Numbered from the stretch's first letter, positions 42,651 to 53,152 are shown. The stretch is DNA of 64,000 bases from Natrinema sp. HArc-T2 (GCF_041821085.1 NZ_JBGUAZ010000002.1:310001-374000), one strand, 5' to 3'. Made by a program: numbers and translations. The notes: a model not told the origin generated them from the sequence alone.

Positions 42651-43070
42651 TCAGAGCCAGAGGTCGAGGTCGGTCGTCTCGTCGTGGTTGCGCTCGAGAG
42701 ACTCCTCGAAGACACGCATATGGACCTCGCCGGCCCAGACCGTCGCTTCGTTCAGATGGCCGGCAACCGCGTTGCCGTCCGGCCCCGAGAGGACGATGTG
42801 GGTGTGGGCGAAGCGGTCGCCGTCCAGTATGGAGACGTTCCCGACGCAACTGGCAACCTCGAGCGGTTCGTCGAATTCGATCGGCTCGTACTCGCATTCA
42901 TCTTGATCGTAGAAGCACAGTTCGGCGTCCTGGACCGCGCCGAGTGCGGTAAACCAGGCGGCATCGGCGTCGACCGCGTCGGCGAGGGACTCGATCTCGG
43001 CCCGCCAGTCGGCACCCGTCTCGAGGCGGGCGACGTACTCGTCGGTCGTCTCGACGGCGCGATAGTTCAT
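42651..43070 (-). CDS. PPC-domain (DUF296) protein
   Basis: A 139-residue single-domain protein of the PPC/DUF296 family, found in plants joined to AT-hooks and alone in archaea and bacteria. The diagnostic stretch is HTHIVLSGPDGNAVAGHL, whose three histidines could hold a metal in the trimer. Start at MNYRAVETTDEY fits family length; the 21-codon upstream extension is rejected. It lies one base upstream of polC on the same strand and is probably co-transcribed, a link seen in several haloarchaea as I recall. Confidence 0.85.
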   Translation of the reverse strand: MNYRAVETTDEYVARLETGADWRAEIESLADAVDADAAWFTALGAVQDAELCFYDQDECEYEPIEFDEPLEVASCVGNVSILDGDRFAHTHIVLSGPDGNAVAGHLNEATVWAGEVHMRVFEESLERNHDETTDLDLWL

Positions 43071-43171
43071 ACAGCTACTGTGTCGGCCGGCAGAAAAAGC
43101 CCACCGGTCGCGACGCAAGACTGCCACGGTCACTGATAAATTGACGCTCGCTACGGCGAGAGTCGCGACGC

Positions 43172-44404
43172 TCAGGCGTCGCCGCGGTCGCTCGAGCGGA
43201 CCCGATCGGCCGCCCCGAGCGAGAGTCGGAGGAAGATCGGGACCGTGACGAGGGCAATGGCGATCTCGAGGCCGCCGACGACGAGAAAGGCGAGATCGTA
43301 GCCGTAGCGGCTGGCGACGGTGCCGCCGAGGGCGAAGCCGCCGAGAAAGCCGAGGCTGCCGGCGAGGTTGAACCCGGCCATAGCGAGGCCGCGCTCGCTC
43401 TCGTCAGCCAGATCGGAGACCAGCGCCATCGTCGCGGGGGCGACTAGCGCACCGAGGACGCCGACGGCGATCATGGCGACCGCGGCAATCGGGACCGACG
43501 GCGCAGCGCCGACGGCGATGATGCCGACGCCGTAACACAGCGAGCCGACGACGATCGGGATCGTCCGCCCGATCCGGTCCGAGAGCGCGCCCATTGGATA
43601 CTGCAGGAGGGCGAAGGGCGCGAAAAAGCATGCCAACATGAGCCCAGTCAATCCGGCGTCGAGGCCGAACTGCTGTTGGAAGTACAGCGTCCCCACGAGC
43701 GCGAAGAAGCCAGCTGTGAGTCGGTCGACGAACCCGAAGGCGTACGGAACGGAAAGCATCGGCTGCCGGCGAATCCCGTCGACGAGTGCGCGAGCAGTTC
43801 GGCGCGTGTCGGGCGTGCGGTCGTCGACGCTCGAGACGGCGAGGCTCACGCAGACGAGCAAGCCGGCGGCGACGACCAGCGGCGCGCGCGGGTCGAGCTC
43901 GGTCAGTTGGCCGCCGACCGGCGCGCCGAGTGCGGCCCCGGAGCCGATGGCGATTCCGGCCGCGCCCATGTTCCGACCGTGGCCACCCTCCAGATCCATC
44001 AGCATGGTCATCGTCAGCGAGAACGCCCCGACGGTCATCGCCCCCTGGAAGACGCGAAGGGCGAGCACGCCCGCGAAGGGGATCGAGTCCAGCGTGGGGA
44101 CGGCGGCAAGAGTGGCGTAGCCGGCTGCGCCGGCGATCGCGCCGGTGACGATAAACGGCGTCCGCCGACCAGTCGTGTCGCTCACGATCCCCCAGACGCC
44201 GACGAACGCGACGTACGCCGCGAACTCGGCGATCAGAAACCACATACTCGCATCGAGCGCGCTCGCGGCAAAGGTTGAGGCCGCCTCGTCGGCCCCCAGC
44301 GTCGCGACGAGCGTCGACACGCCCGGATAGAGCAACAGCTGCGAGAACAACACCGCGAAGACGAGGACAGCGAGGACGACCCGATCGCGGTCACTCGAGT
44401 GCAC
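43172..44404 (-). CDS. Major facilitator superfamily transporter
   Basis: A 410-residue protein with twelve hydrophobic helices. The MFS loop between helices 2 and 3 is visible as GIVSDTTGRRTPFIVTG, and its repeat in the second half as GALSDRIGRTIPIVVG. An acidic residue-rich N-terminus and short C-terminal tail are standard. The substrate cannot be told from sequence; the nearest groups are drug or metabolite exporters. It is divergent from the metY-metX operon. Confidence 0.85.
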   Translation of the reverse strand: MHSSDRDRVVLAVLVFAVLFSQLLLYPGVSTLVATLGADEAASTFAASALDASMWFLIAEFAAYVAFVGVWGIVSDTTGRRTPFIVTGAIAGAAGYATLAAVPTLDSIPFAGVLALRVFQGAMTVGAFSLTMTMLMDLEGGHGRNMGAAGIAIGSGAALGAPVGGQLTELDPRAPLVVAAGLLVCVSLAVSSVDDRTPDTRRTARALVDGIRRQPMLSVPYAFGFVDRLTAGFFALVGTLYFQQQFGLDAGLTGLMLACFFAPFALLQYPMGALSDRIGRTIPIVVGSLCYGVGIIAVGAAPSVPIAAVAMIAVGVLGALVAPATMALVSDLADESERGLAMAGFNLAGSLGFLGGFALGGTVASRYGYDLAFLVVGGLEIAIALVTVPIFLRLSLGAADRVRSSDRGDA

Positions 44405-44558
44405 GGACAGCCGTTGGTGCTACGATCCTATGAAGCGTCCGTTCTGCATCGGACTGTCGTCGCGCCGACTGTCGGCAGTGGGTGTGTAGCATTCTCTAGC
44501 CTGCTGTTTTTGCCGTTACTGCGACGCATATGTGGCTAGAGCAGTATGCATACTAAAC

Positions 44559-45911
44559 ATGAGCGACGACGCGAGCGACGGGCACGAGGCCGACTCCGGC
44601 GCCGAGCGTGGCGGGCGCGGACTCGGCACGCGCAGCGTCCACGCCGGCCAATCTCCCGATCCGACGACCGGCGCGAGGGCACCACCGATCTACCAGACCA
44701 CCTCCTACGTCTTCGAGGACGCCGACACTGCCGCCGACCGCTACGCGCTCGAGGACGACGGCTACATCTACTCTCGGATCGCCAACCCGACCGTTACAGT
44801 TCTCGAGGATCGTCTCGCCGCACTCGAGGGTGGCGCGGGCGCGGTCGCGACCGGCAGCGGCATGGCCGCGCTCGACTCTGCAGTCCTGATCCTCGCCGAG
44901 GCGGGCGACAACATCGTCTGTTCGACCGACACGTACGGCGGAACATCGACCTACTTCTCGAAGACGGCCACACGGCGGAACATCGAGCCGAAATTCGTTC
45001 CCACCCTCGAGTACGACGCCTACGAGGAAGCCATCGACGAGGACACCGCCTTTGTCCACGTCGAGACGATCGGCAACCCCTCGCTCGTGACGCCCGACTT
45101 CGAGCGCGTTGCCGAGATCGCCCACGACAACGGCGTCCCCCTCGTCGTCGACAACACGTTCGCGACGCCGGCGCTGTGTCGGCCCCTCGAGCACGGGGCC
45201 GACGTCGTCTGGGAATCGACGACCAAGTGGCTCCACGGCTCGGGGACAACCGTCGGCGGTGTCCTCGTCGACGGCGGCTCGTTCCCCTGGGGCGAGCACG
45301 GCTACGACGAAATCGCCGGGCAAAACCACGCCTACCACGACGTCGACTTCTCGCGGGACTTCTCGGATGCACCGTTCGCCGCGACTGCCCGATTCCGGTC
45401 GCTACGTAGCCTGGGTAACCAGCAGTCGCCGTTCGACGCCTGGCAGACCTTACAGGGCCTCGAGTCGATGCCGCTCCGCGTCGAGAAACACTGCGAGAAC
45501 GCCGCCATCGTCGCGGAGTACCTCGATGACCACGACGACGTCGCCTGGGTCACCCACCCCGGCCTCGAGTCCCATCCGACCCACGACAACGCCACGGAAT
45601 ACCTCGCGGACTTCGGCGGGATGGTCGCGTTTGGGCTCGAGGAAGGCTTCGAAGCGGGCAAAGCCTTCTGCGAGGAGGTCGAGCTGGCTTCCTTCCTCGC
45701 GAACATCGGCGACGCGAAGACGCTGGTGATCCACCCCGCGAGCACGACTCACGGCCAGCTCTCACCGGACGAACGGGAGGAGGCCGGCGTCACCGAAGAC
45801 CTGATCCGCATGTCGGTCGGTATCGAGGACCCCGCGGACATCCTGGCCGACCTCGAGCAAGCCATCGAGGCCGCGACACAGGCCTGTCGATCCGACGGTG
45901 AGGGGCAATGA
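44559..45911 (+). CDS. metY: O-acetylhomoserine aminocarboxypropyltransferase/sulfhydrylase
   Basis: A 450-residue PLP enzyme of the cystathionine gamma-synthase group, converting O-acetylhomoserine and sulfide to homocysteine. The N-terminal [20 protein letters not shown] block, [14 protein letters not shown], and the PLP lysine in [12 protein letters not shown] are visible. MetY-type length and the following metX gene support the sulfhydrylase over cystathionine synthase. ATG 44559 is chosen over the upstream in-frame ATG. Its stop overlaps the metX start by 4 bases. Confidence 0.9.
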   Translation: MSDDASDGHEADSGAERGGRGLGTRSVHAGQSPDPTTGARAPPIYQTTSYVFEDADTAADRYALEDDGYIYSRIANPTVTVLEDRLAALEGGAGAVATGSGMAALDSAVLILAEAGDNIVCSTDTYGGTSTYFSKTATRRNIEPKFVPTLEYDAYEEAIDEDTAFVHVETIGNPSLVTPDFERVAEIAHDNGVPLVVDNTFATPALCRPLEHGADVVWESTTKWLHGSGTTVGGVLVDGGSFPWGEHGYDEIAGQNHAYHDVDFSRDFSDAPFAATARFRSLRSLGNQQSPFDAWQTLQGLESMPLRVEKHCENAAIVAEYLDDHDDVAWVTHPGLESHPTHDNATEYLADFGGMVAFGLEEGFEAGKAFCEEVELASFLANIGDAKTLVIHPASTTHGQLSPDEREEAGVTEDLIRMSVGIEDPADILADLEQAIEAATQACRSDGEGQ

Positions 45912-47116
45912 CGACAAAGGATACAGTCGATCTGGGCGAGTTCGAGTTCCTCTCGGGTGAGTCGATCCCGCGTCTCGAGGTGGCCTACGAGACCTACGGC
46001 GAGTTTACCGGCGACAATGCGGTGCTGATCTGTCACGCGCTGACCGGCAGCGCCCACGTCGCCCGTCGGCCGGACGCCGGCGACGAGACCGCAGGCCAGG
46101 CCCGCGCCTGGTGGGGCGACGTCGTCGGTCCCGGGAAGGCGGTCGACACGAGCGAGTACTACGTGATCTGTGCGAACACGCCCGGCTCGTGTTACGGGAC
46201 GACTGGCCCCGCAAGCGAGAACCCGGAAACGGGCGAACCCTACGGTACCGACTTTCCACCGGTGACGATCGGCGACTGGACCCGCGCCCAGCGGCGGCTG
46301 CTGGACGAACTGGGAATCGGCCGGCTGCACGCCGTCATCGGCGGCAGCGTCGGCGGCATGAACGTTCTCGATTGGCTCCGACGGTATCCCGACGACGTCG
46401 AACGGGCAGGTGCGGTCGCCACTGCCGCCAAGCTCGACCCACAGTGTCTCGCGCTCGATACAGTTGCCCGGCGGGCAATTACGTCCGATCCCAACTGGAA
46501 TGGGGGCCACTACTACGACGGTCCCGAGCCCGAAGACGGGCTGGCGCGCGCGCGCCAAATCGGCCACATCATGTACCTCTCGAAGGCCTCGATGGACCGG
46601 AAGTTCGGTCGCCGATCGGCGGGCCGGGAGACGGTTCGCGAGAAGCCGCCGGACCCCGCGGCTGCCTTCTTCCCCTACCGAGAGGTCGAGTCCTATCTGG
46701 ACTATCAGGCCGACAAGTTCACCGATCGGTTCGACGCCAACAGCTACCTCTACATGACGCGCGCGATGGACGACTTCGACCTCTCAGCGGGCTACGAATC
46801 CGACGCCGACGCGCTGGCGGCCTTCGAGGGCGAACTCCTCGTACTGTCGTTTACCGGCGACTGGCACTTCACCGTCGAGCAGGCCGAGTCACTGGCCGAG
46901 TCGGCACGCGAGGCTGACGTCGACGTCGCCCACCACGTCATCGAATCCGACCACGGCCACGACGCCTTCCTCGTCGAGCCCGAAACCGTCGGCCCGCCGC
47001 TGTCGGATCTGCTCGCGGACGGCCTCGGCGGCAGTTCGATCACTGACACGGCACCGGAACAACCCGACGAGACCGGAGAGTTCGCGCCCGTTCATACGAG
47101 TTTATTTTCCAGATAG
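45908..47116 (+). CDS. metX: Homoserine O-acetyltransferase
   Basis: A 402-residue alpha/beta-hydrolase-fold enzyme that makes O-acetylhomoserine. The nucleophile elbow [12 protein letters not shown] carries the catalytic serine; the start block [14 protein letters not shown]-like region ([12 protein letters not shown]) and the CHALTGSAH oxyanion block are typical. The catalytic Asp and His are in LSFTGDWHF and [10 protein letters not shown]. It is coupled to metY (ATGA overlap), giving a two-gene methionine module. Confidence 0.92.
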   Translation: MTTKDTVDLGEFEFLSGESIPRLEVAYETYGEFTGDNAVLICHALTGSAHVARRPDAGDETAGQARAWWGDVVGPGKAVDTSEYYVICANTPGSCYGTTGPASENPETGEPYGTDFPPVTIGDWTRAQRRLLDELGIGRLHAVIGGSVGGMNVLDWLRRYPDDVERAGAVATAAKLDPQCLALDTVARRAITSDPNWNGGHYYDGPEPEDGLARARQIGHIMYLSKASMDRKFGRRSAGRETVREKPPDPAAAFFPYREVESYLDYQADKFTDRFDANSYLYMTRAMDDFDLSAGYESDADALAAFEGELLVLSFTGDWHFTVEQAESLAESAREADVDVAHHVIESDHGHDAFLVEPETVGPPLSDLLADGLGGSSITDTAPEQPDETGEFAPVHTSLFSR

Positions 47117-47252
47117 GATAGTATAGTTCCTGTCATATACGAGAGATATTTAGCCCTGGCAGTACGTTAAACACGTCCGCCTGCGGATTATATTTGAGCT
47201 CGTGACAAACTGTTCCGTAAATTATAATAACACGCTTACTTATGTGTTGGTA

Positions 47253-48068
47253 ATGTCAGACGGAGAGCAACTCGAGTACGAAGAGGAATCGGGCGAACAA
47301 CGGCACGTATCACAGTCAAGCGACAATGAGCTGCCGATCAAAGAGGGGGCAGTGTTCGGGGCGATCGCCGTGGTCGCGACGTACCTCGCGCATCTCCTGA
47401 TAACAGTCGTGGTCGCGGGACAGACATCACCGCAGACGTACATCGACGGGAACACCGAGAGCCCGACGGTCGTGGTGACGGACCTCGTCCCATCGTGGGT
47501 CGCAGCCGGATGGAGCTATCTCTCGACGTTCGGGATCGGATTCGAGGCCAGCGGAGAAGCCGCGACGCTCGGCGACGCGCCGAACAACGTCGCCGCGATA
47601 ACCAACTCCCCGTTCTTGCTGTCCGATACGCTGCTGTTCGTCGCCACGATCGGGTCCGTCGTCGCCGCCGGATACGCGGTCGCCCGCTACACCGGTGCTG
47701 ACGACCCCGTCGAAGCGGTCAAGGCTGCCGTGACGGTCGTCCCGCCGTATCTGGTGTTCGCAGCGATCGCCGCGTTCCTGATGACACACACCTACGCCGA
47801 TCAGTCCCTCGTGGGAACGATCGCCGGAGTGTCGGTCGAGAACGCCAACTCGATGAACGATCTGGGTACCGTGCCGGCGCTCGACGGCGGGCAGTTCATC
47901 AACGACGATGGCGAGATCACCGGGAGCATCGAGTTCGGTCCGTCGACGAACGATGCGATCCTCTTTGCCGGCATCGTCATTCCCGCCGTCCTCGCAGCCG
48001 TCGGCGGACTGGTAACCCAGTGGCGAGACGCGATCGATACGGCCGTCGCGAAGGTCAACGAGCGGTAA
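47253..48068 (+). CDS. Haloarchaeal membrane protein of unknown function
   Basis: A 271-residue protein with an acidic N-terminal tail of about 28 residues, then roughly five membrane helices (starting near residues 38, 80, 130, 165 and 232). A TATA-like AATTATAATAAC about 27 bases before ATG 47253 supports that start. There is no transporter or enzyme motif; I recall similar five-helix proteins restricted to haloarchaea. A run of six T at 48093-48098 after the gene may end transcription. Function unknown. Confidence 0.7.
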   Translation: MSDGEQLEYEEESGEQRHVSQSSDNELPIKEGAVFGAIAVVATYLAHLLITVVVAGQTSPQTYIDGNTESPTVVVTDLVPSWVAAGWSYLSTFGIGFEASGEAATLGDAPNNVAAITNSPFLLSDTLLFVATIGSVVAAGYAVARYTGADDPVEAVKAAVTVVPPYLVFAAIAAFLMTHTYADQSLVGTIAGVSVENANSMNDLGTVPALDGGQFINDDGEITGSIEFGPSTNDAILFAGIVIPAVLAAVGGLVTQWRDAIDTAVAKVNER

Positions 48069-48113
48069 GCGGCGACCGATCCGACGCTGCCGTTTTTTCG
48101 ATCCGCAACTCGG

Positions 48114-48198
48114 ACAGACGCCTGTCAGTTAGATTCGGTGCACCTACAACCCGTCATGCAGGTGTGCCGGTCACTTGTGACAGCAGACCGTCTCAGTC
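48114..48198. repeat. Gene-end repeat element, copy 2
   Basis: Counterpart of 38038-38125. The left end ACAGACGCCTGTCAGTTAG contains a GACAG-ACGC-CTGTC hairpin, the middle has GCACCT...AGGTGT arms, and the right end ACAGCAGACCGTCTCAGTC contains the stop codon of the adjacent minus-strand gene, as in copy 1. Confidence 0.45.
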
Positions 48199-48573
48199 AC
48201 CGGAGCCGTACCCGCCCTCGAGTGGAACGTACTGGTCTGCAGTCGAGCGGCCCGAGCGTCGACGAGTGATCCAGTACTGGAGATCGGAGACGAACAGCGC
48301 GAGGTTTTCGCGGGCGAGTACCTTCATCGAGACGCCCTGTGGCGAACGGAACAGCGCGATCAACGACCACATCGTCCCGGCCGCAAGCGCACCCGCAGCG
48401 GAGAAGGTCATCCCCAGCGTGAAAAACGTCGTCGCATAAACGAACCCGATGCCCATCGACGGCAGGCTCGTGCCGAGGGGGACACGCGCACTCGAGTCAC
48501 GCAGCGTCGGTGCGAGAAAGACGATCGAGAGACTGCTCCCAGCCATGAATACGAGGTCTTGCCACATCATCAT
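48193..48573 (-). CDS. Small membrane protein of unknown function
   Basis: A 126-residue protein with about three hydrophobic helices (residues about 5-20, 38-58 and 60-75) and a basic, glycine-ending tail. The motif PTLRDSSARVPLGTSLPS between the first two helices looks conserved in my memory of haloarchaeal relatives. Three ATG codons occur in a row, so the exact start (48573, 48570 or 48567) is open. A palindrome lies just upstream. Function unknown; the stop codon falls in a repeat element. Confidence 0.65.
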   Translation of the reverse strand: MMMWQDLVFMAGSSLSIVFLAPTLRDSSARVPLGTSLPSMGIGFVYATTFFTLGMTFSAAGALAAGTMWSLIALFRSPQGVSMKVLARENLALFVSDLQYWITRRRSGRSTADQYVPLEGGYGSGD

Positions 48574-48581
48574 GGCTACTT

Positions 48582-48595
48582 ACTCAATTGTGAGT
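48582..48595. promoter_or_regulatory. 5-4-5 palindrome at the start of a membrane protein gene
   Basis: ACTCA-ATTG-TGAGT is a perfect inverted repeat, 9-22 bases upstream of the minus-strand start at 48573. It lies where transcription would begin, next to the TTTTAAC TATA-like word, so it may be an operator. Confidence 0.35.
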
Positions 48596-48759
48596 TAAAA
48601 CTCTCTCGGTCGAGAAATGGGCAGTTAGCACTGAGAGTCAGCGATCACTGATGAAGCGATAGAACCCACGAGGAGAACGGGACGAGAGCCGCGTCGACCC
48701 GTCGTCGTGGGACCACAACAGGCTATTACGCGGGCTAAATACGGCTTAGTCTCGAGCGA

Positions 48760-49404
48760 TCAGGGCTCGGCGAGGACGGTCTCCTCGACCAGCGTCTCGC
48801 GGGCCTCGTCCATCGACGTGACGACGACGTCACAGTAGGGTTCGACCGCCGGTTTGGGTTCGAAGCCGATCGCCAGCCCGGCCACTTTGAGCATCGGCAG
48901 ATCGTTAGCGCCGTCGCCGACCGCCACGGTCTCGTCGAGGTCGACGCCGACATCGTCGGCGAGGTCCTCGAGCGCGTCGTCCTTGGTCCCCTCGATCAGC
49001 GGCCCTTCGACGTCGCCGGTGAGTTCGTCTCCCTCGATCGGCAGCCGGTTCGAGACGATGTGGTCGACGGACACGTCCTCTCGTTCGAGGGCAGCGGCGA
49101 CGCCGCGTTCGAATCCGCCGGTGAGGATGGCGGTCGTGACGCCGGCGTCGTTCAGTTCCGCGATGAGGTCGGCAGCGCCCTCACGGAGGACGACCTCGTC
49201 GAAGGCCGCTTCGGCCTCTGCTTTTGGGAGCCCCTCGAGCAGGGCCGCACGCGAGCGCAGACTCTCGGCGTAACCGATCTCGTCGTTCATCGCGCGCTCG
49301 GTGATCGATTCCATGTCGTCGGCGACGCCACAGCGGTCACCGAGCAGGACGGTCATTTCGGAGTCGGAAAGCGTTCCGTCGAAGTCGAAAGCGACGACTG
49401 TCAT
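48760..49404 (-). CDS. serB: Phosphoserine phosphatase
   Basis: A 214-residue HAD-superfamily phosphatase for the last step of serine synthesis. Motif I is AFDFDGTLSDSE (nucleophile Asp), motif II ILTGGFERG, motif III the lysine in TKDDALED, and motif IV VAVGDGANDLPML. Length and the SerB-type EGPLIEG region agree. The start MTVVAFDFDGT puts motif I at once at the N-terminus. serA lies 1.7 kb away, though not in an operon. Confidence 0.9.
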   Translation of the reverse strand: MTVVAFDFDGTLSDSEMTVLLGDRCGVADDMESITERAMNDEIGYAESLRSRAALLEGLPKAEAEAAFDEVVLREGAADLIAELNDAGVTTAILTGGFERGVAAALEREDVSVDHIVSNRLPIEGDELTGDVEGPLIEGTKDDALEDLADDVGVDLDETVAVGDGANDLPMLKVAGLAIGFEPKPAVEPYCDVVVTSMDEARETLVEETVLAEP

Positions 49405-49470
49405 TGCTCGCCGCTTGTGGGTCACCGGATAAACCAGTTCAGGTTTCGACTCGCGAAGCTCGACGATAAC

Positions 49471-49926
49471 CTACTCCTCACCCTCGACCGGCGTCTTGAC
49501 GATCGTCACCGGTCGTGTGGCCAGCCGCGCGACGCGGTCCGTGACGCTGCCGAGTAGTTGGCGGTACTCGCCGGACCGTTCTTTCGAGCCCATCACGAGC
49601 AGGTCGACGTCTGCCTCGTCGGCGTAGTCGAGGATCTGCTCGTGGGGCGAGCCATGTCTGACGACCGTCGTCGTCTCGAGTCCCGCTTCGGCGGCCGCCT
49701 CGGCAGCCGACTCGAGGGCGTCCTCGCCGACCTGTTCGAGGGCGGCCTCTAACCCTTCGAACTCGTGGACGTACTCGTCGCCGCTGTAGGAACTGTAGAC
49801 ATCGCTGTCGACGATGTACAACAGGTGAAGTTCGGCCCCGGCGTGTTCGGCGACGGCGATGGCGTGATCGGTGGCGAGTTCGGTTCCTTCCTCAGCATCG
49901 GTCGGCAGCAAGATGCGTTCGTACAT
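49471..49926 (-). CDS. Universal stress protein UspA family
   Basis: A 151-residue single Usp domain with an ATP-binding motif GSKERSGEYRQLLGSVTDRVARLA (a G-2x-G-9x-G(S/T) pattern) near the C-terminus. The N-terminal strand YERILLPTDA is typical. Residue start MYERILL is set by the family; the long upstream extension is rejected. It is monocistronic. Haloarchaea hold many paralogues, so no specific stress can be named. Confidence 0.88.
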   Translation of the reverse strand: MYERILLPTDAEEGTELATDHAIAVAEHAGAELHLLYIVDSDVYSSYSGDEYVHEFEGLEAALEQVGEDALESAAEAAAEAGLETTTVVRHGSPHEQILDYADEADVDLLVMGSKERSGEYRQLLGSVTDRVARLATRPVTIVKTPVEGEE

Positions 49927-50127
49927 GGGTACCACTACACGTTCCACACCGAAAACGTTGAGCAGAGAGTTCACGTCACGAGAACCCCGGATAGCATCGC
50001 CGACTGCGGACGGATATGGGCACGTTCCGGGCCCCAAACCGATATCGTAACGTTCTCGCCGCGCTACTGGAAACGCGTCCGACGTGTCCGTACAAGACGA
50101 CCGCCAGCAGCCTGCGGTGATCGACCG

Positions 50128-51024
50128 ATGACCGCGGCGACGCTCGAGGTCGTCGCGATCGCCTTAGTCCCGGCGGTTCTCTGGGGGTTCTCGCCGATCT
50201 TCGATAAACGGGGGATGGCCGCGGGCGGCGGTGCCGTGCAGGCGTCGCTGGTCGTCGTACTCGTCGACTCGACGTGTTACTGGCTCGCCATCGCGGCCCT
50301 CGAGGGTCGGTCGGCTATGGCGGGGCTGACCGGCGAGACGCTGGCCGTCTTCGCGTTCGCGGGCGTGGTCGGCACCGCAGTCGGGCGAATTACGATCTTC
50401 GTCGGCGTCGATAGAGTGGGCGCGAGTCTCAACAGCGCGATCCTCAGCGCGCGACCGCTGTTCGCGACGCTGATCGCGCTGGTCGCGCTTGGCGAACCGC
50501 TCGGGCCCGTCACCGGCGTCGGGATCGTCGTCCTCGTGGCCGGCCTCGCACTGCTTGCGACCGCTCGCGGCGGCGACCTCGCGGGGTGGACCACCCGCGA
50601 CCTGCTGTGGCCGATCGCCGCCGCAGCTACCTTCGCGGTCGCGAACGTCAGCCGCCGATACGGCATGCTCGAGACGCCGATATCGGCTCTCGAGGCGGTT
50701 GCGATAAACGAGACCGCCGGCCTGGTCGCCCTGTTGGCGTACGTCCTCGCCTGGGGTGGTCGTGACGCGCTCGCGAAACCGCGGGCGTCGTATCGCTACT
50801 TCGTGGGCAGCGGCCTGCTGACGACCGTCGCGATGCTTGCGTTGATGACCGCACTCGGCCTCGAGGGTGGCCGGATCGCCGTCGTCGACCCGCTGGTCGC
50901 AACCGCGCCGCTGTTTACCCTGCTGTTTGCTGCCGTCTTCCTGCGCGACGTCGAGCGAGTAACGAAAGGCGTCGTCGTCGGCGCAGCGTTGATCGTGGTT
51001 GGCGCTGCACTGATCACGATCTGA
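50128..51024 (+). CDS. EamA/DMT-superfamily transporter
   Basis: A 298-residue protein with ten hydrophobic helices arranged as two EamA repeats. The first repeat shows PAVLWGFSPIFDKRG and ends with VGASLNSAILSARPLFATL; the second shows AATFAVANVSRRYG and VDPLVATAPLFTLLFAAVF. Proteins of this type export amino acids or metabolites. ATG 50128 fits the family length; the earlier in-frame ATG would add about 121 non-membrane residues. It precedes serA by 71 bases, which hints at, but does not prove, a link with serine. Confidence 0.85.
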   Translation: MTAATLEVVAIALVPAVLWGFSPIFDKRGMAAGGGAVQASLVVVLVDSTCYWLAIAALEGRSAMAGLTGETLAVFAFAGVVGTAVGRITIFVGVDRVGASLNSAILSARPLFATLIALVALGEPLGPVTGVGIVVLVAGLALLATARGGDLAGWTTRDLLWPIAAAATFAVANVSRRYGMLETPISALEAVAINETAGLVALLAYVLAWGGRDALAKPRASYRYFVGSGLLTTVAMLALMTALGLEGGRIAVVDPLVATAPLFTLLFAAVFLRDVERVTKGVVVGAALIVVGAALITI

Positions 51025-51094
51025 GACAGCGGTATGTTTTGCCGGCCACGCGCACAACGGAAGGGTTTACGTGCTCCGCACGGTTTGCTCGCAC

Positions 51095-52681
51095 ATGAAG
51101 GTTCTCGTCACGGATCCCATCGCGGATGCGGGTCTGGACGTACTCAGAGACGCCGGCCACGAGGTCGAAACGGGCTACGAACTCGAGGGAGACGACCTCC
51201 TCGAGGCAGTCTCGGACGCAAACGGGCTCATCGTTCGCTCCGGGACCGAAGTCACGGACGAGGTCCTCGCGGCCGCCGAGGAACTGGTTATCGTTGGTCG
51301 AGCAGGAATCGGCGTCGACAACATCGACATCGACGCTGCCACCGACGAAGGTGTCATCGTCGCCAACGCCCCCGAGGGCAACGTGCGCGCAGCCGCCGAG
51401 CACACCGTCGCGATGACGTTCGCGGCTGCCCGCTCGATCCCGCAGGCACACATCCGCCTGAAAAACGGCGAATGGGCCAAAAGCGACTACCTCGGTGCTG
51501 AGCTCAACGGGAAGACGCTGGGCGTCGTCGGCCTCGGTCGCGTCGGTCAGGAGGTCGCCAAGAAACTCGACTCGCTTGGCATGGACATCGTCGCCTTCGA
51601 CCCCTACATCTCCGAGGAGCGCGCTGACCGCCTCGGTGCCGAACTCGTCGACTTCGAGCCGTGTCTCGAGCGCGCCGACTTCCTCACCATCCACACGCCG
51701 CTGACGCCCGAGACGGAGGGCATGATCGGCGCTGACGAACTCGATCTCCTCGAGGACGGCTACATCGTCAACGTCGGCCGCGGCGGCATCATTCAGGAGG
51801 ACGCACTCGCCGCCAAAGTCGAGGACGGCACGGTCGCCGGTGCGGCACTGGACGTCTTCGCCGAGGAGCCCCTGTCTGCGGACTCGCCGCTGCTCGAGCA
51901 CGACGACATCATCGTCACGCCCCACCTCGGGGCCTCGACGGAGGCCGCACAGGAAAACGTCGCGACCTCGACCGCAGAGCAGGTCAACGCCGCGATCGCC
52001 GGCGAGCCGGTCGCCAACGCCCTGAACGCCCCCTCGATCGACGAGAGCGCGTTCCCCCGCGTCGAGCCCTACATCGACCTCGCCGAAACCGCCGGCAAGG
52101 TCGCCGCGCAACTGCTCGAGGGCCGCATCGAGGATGTCGAAGTCGTCTACGAGGGCGAAATCGCCGACGAAGACGTCGAGTTCGTCACCGCGAGCGCGCT
52201 CAAGGGCGTCTTCGAGCCCCTCGAGTGGCAGGTCAACGCGGTCAACGCGCCGCAGATCGCAGAGGATCGTGGCGTCGACGTCACCGAGTCCAAGACACGC
52301 CAGGCCGAGGACTTCCAGAGCCTGATTTCGGTGACCGTCAGCAACGACGACGACGAAGTGTCCGTCGACGGCACCCTCTTTGCGGGTGACGACCCGCGGA
52401 TCGTCCGCATCGACGGCTACCGCGTCGACGCCATCCCCCACGGTCGGATGGTCATCACGCGCAACACCGACGAACCCGGCGTCATCGGCCTCATCGGCTC
52501 CGTCATGGGCGCCCACGACGTCAACATCGCCGGCATGTTCAACGCCCGCGAGACCATCGGCGGCGAAGCACTGACCGTCTACAACGTCGACAGCGAGGTC
52601 CCCGCAGAAGCGAAAGCGGAACTCGAGGACGACGAGCGCGTCATCGGCGTCAGCGACATCACGCTGAACGGACAGAACTAA
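51095..52681 (+). CDS. serA: D-3-phosphoglycerate dehydrogenase
   Basis: A 528-residue long-form SerA, the first enzyme of serine synthesis. The NAD site is LGVVGLGRVGQEVAKKL, the catalytic residues lie in NVGRGGIIQEDAL and TPHLGASTEAAQEN, then come the intervening domain and the C-terminal ACT domain (GVIGLIGSVMGAHDVNIAGM) that binds serine. Start MKVLVTDPIADAG follows a TATA-like GTTTACG. serB is nearby on the other strand. Long-form length is usual in haloarchaea. Confidence 0.93.
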   Translation: MKVLVTDPIADAGLDVLRDAGHEVETGYELEGDDLLEAVSDANGLIVRSGTEVTDEVLAAAEELVIVGRAGIGVDNIDIDAATDEGVIVANAPEGNVRAAAEHTVAMTFAAARSIPQAHIRLKNGEWAKSDYLGAELNGKTLGVVGLGRVGQEVAKKLDSLGMDIVAFDPYISEERADRLGAELVDFEPCLERADFLTIHTPLTPETEGMIGADELDLLEDGYIVNVGRGGIIQEDALAAKVEDGTVAGAALDVFAEEPLSADSPLLEHDDIIVTPHLGASTEAAQENVATSTAEQVNAAIAGEPVANALNAPSIDESAFPRVEPYIDLAETAGKVAAQLLEGRIEDVEVVYEGEIADEDVEFVTASALKGVFEPLEWQVNAVNAPQIAEDRGVDVTESKTRQAEDFQSLISVTVSNDDDEVSVDGTLFAGDDPRIVRIDGYRVDAIPHGRMVITRNTDEPGVIGLIGSVMGAHDVNIAGMFNARETIGGEALTVYNVDSEVPAEAKAELEDDERVIGVSDITLNGQN

Positions 52682-52780
52682 CCGCGAGAGCGAGGCGACA
52701 CACGCAGCATACGCGCTCTTTTTCGCCGAACGACAGCCGGTGGCAAAAGACCTATCGCTCGGACGACCAACGTCTCGAGT

Positions 52781-53149
52781 ATGACCGACGACGTTGCAGT
52801 CGACTTCGGCGAGGACGGGCTCGTCCCCGCCGTGGCACAGGACGCCGATACCGGCGAGGTCCTCATGCTCGCGTACGTCTCGCCGGAGGCGCTCGAGCGA
52901 ACGCGCGAGACTGGCCGCGCTCACTACTATTCGCGAAGCCGCGACGAGTTGTGGGAGAAAGGGGCGACGAGCGGCCACGTGCAAGACGTTCAGGAGATCC
53001 GCGTCGACTGCGACGCCGACACCCTGTTGTATCTGGTCGACCAGGAAGGCGGCGCGTGTCACACCGGCCACCGGTCGTGTTTCTACCGGACGATCGAGGG
53101 CGAGAACGTCGGCGAGCAAGTGTTCGACCCGGACGCCGTCTACGAGTAA
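52781..53149 (+). CDS. hisI: Phosphoribosyl-AMP cyclohydrolase
   Basis: A 122-residue HisI, opening the purine ring in histidine synthesis. Metal-site cysteines are visible in [14 protein letters not shown] and [14 protein letters not shown], and the block [19 protein letters not shown] is diagnostic. It is the single-domain archaeal form, without HisE. The next gene begins 3 bases after its stop, so they share a transcript; the rest of the histidine pathway is not in this window. Confidence 0.93.
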   Translation: MTDDVAVDFGEDGLVPAVAQDADTGEVLMLAYVSPEALERTRETGRAHYYSRSRDELWEKGATSGHVQDVQEIRVDCDADTLLYLVDQEGGACHTGHRSCFYRTIEGENVGEQVFDPDAVYE

Positions 53150-53152
53150 CCG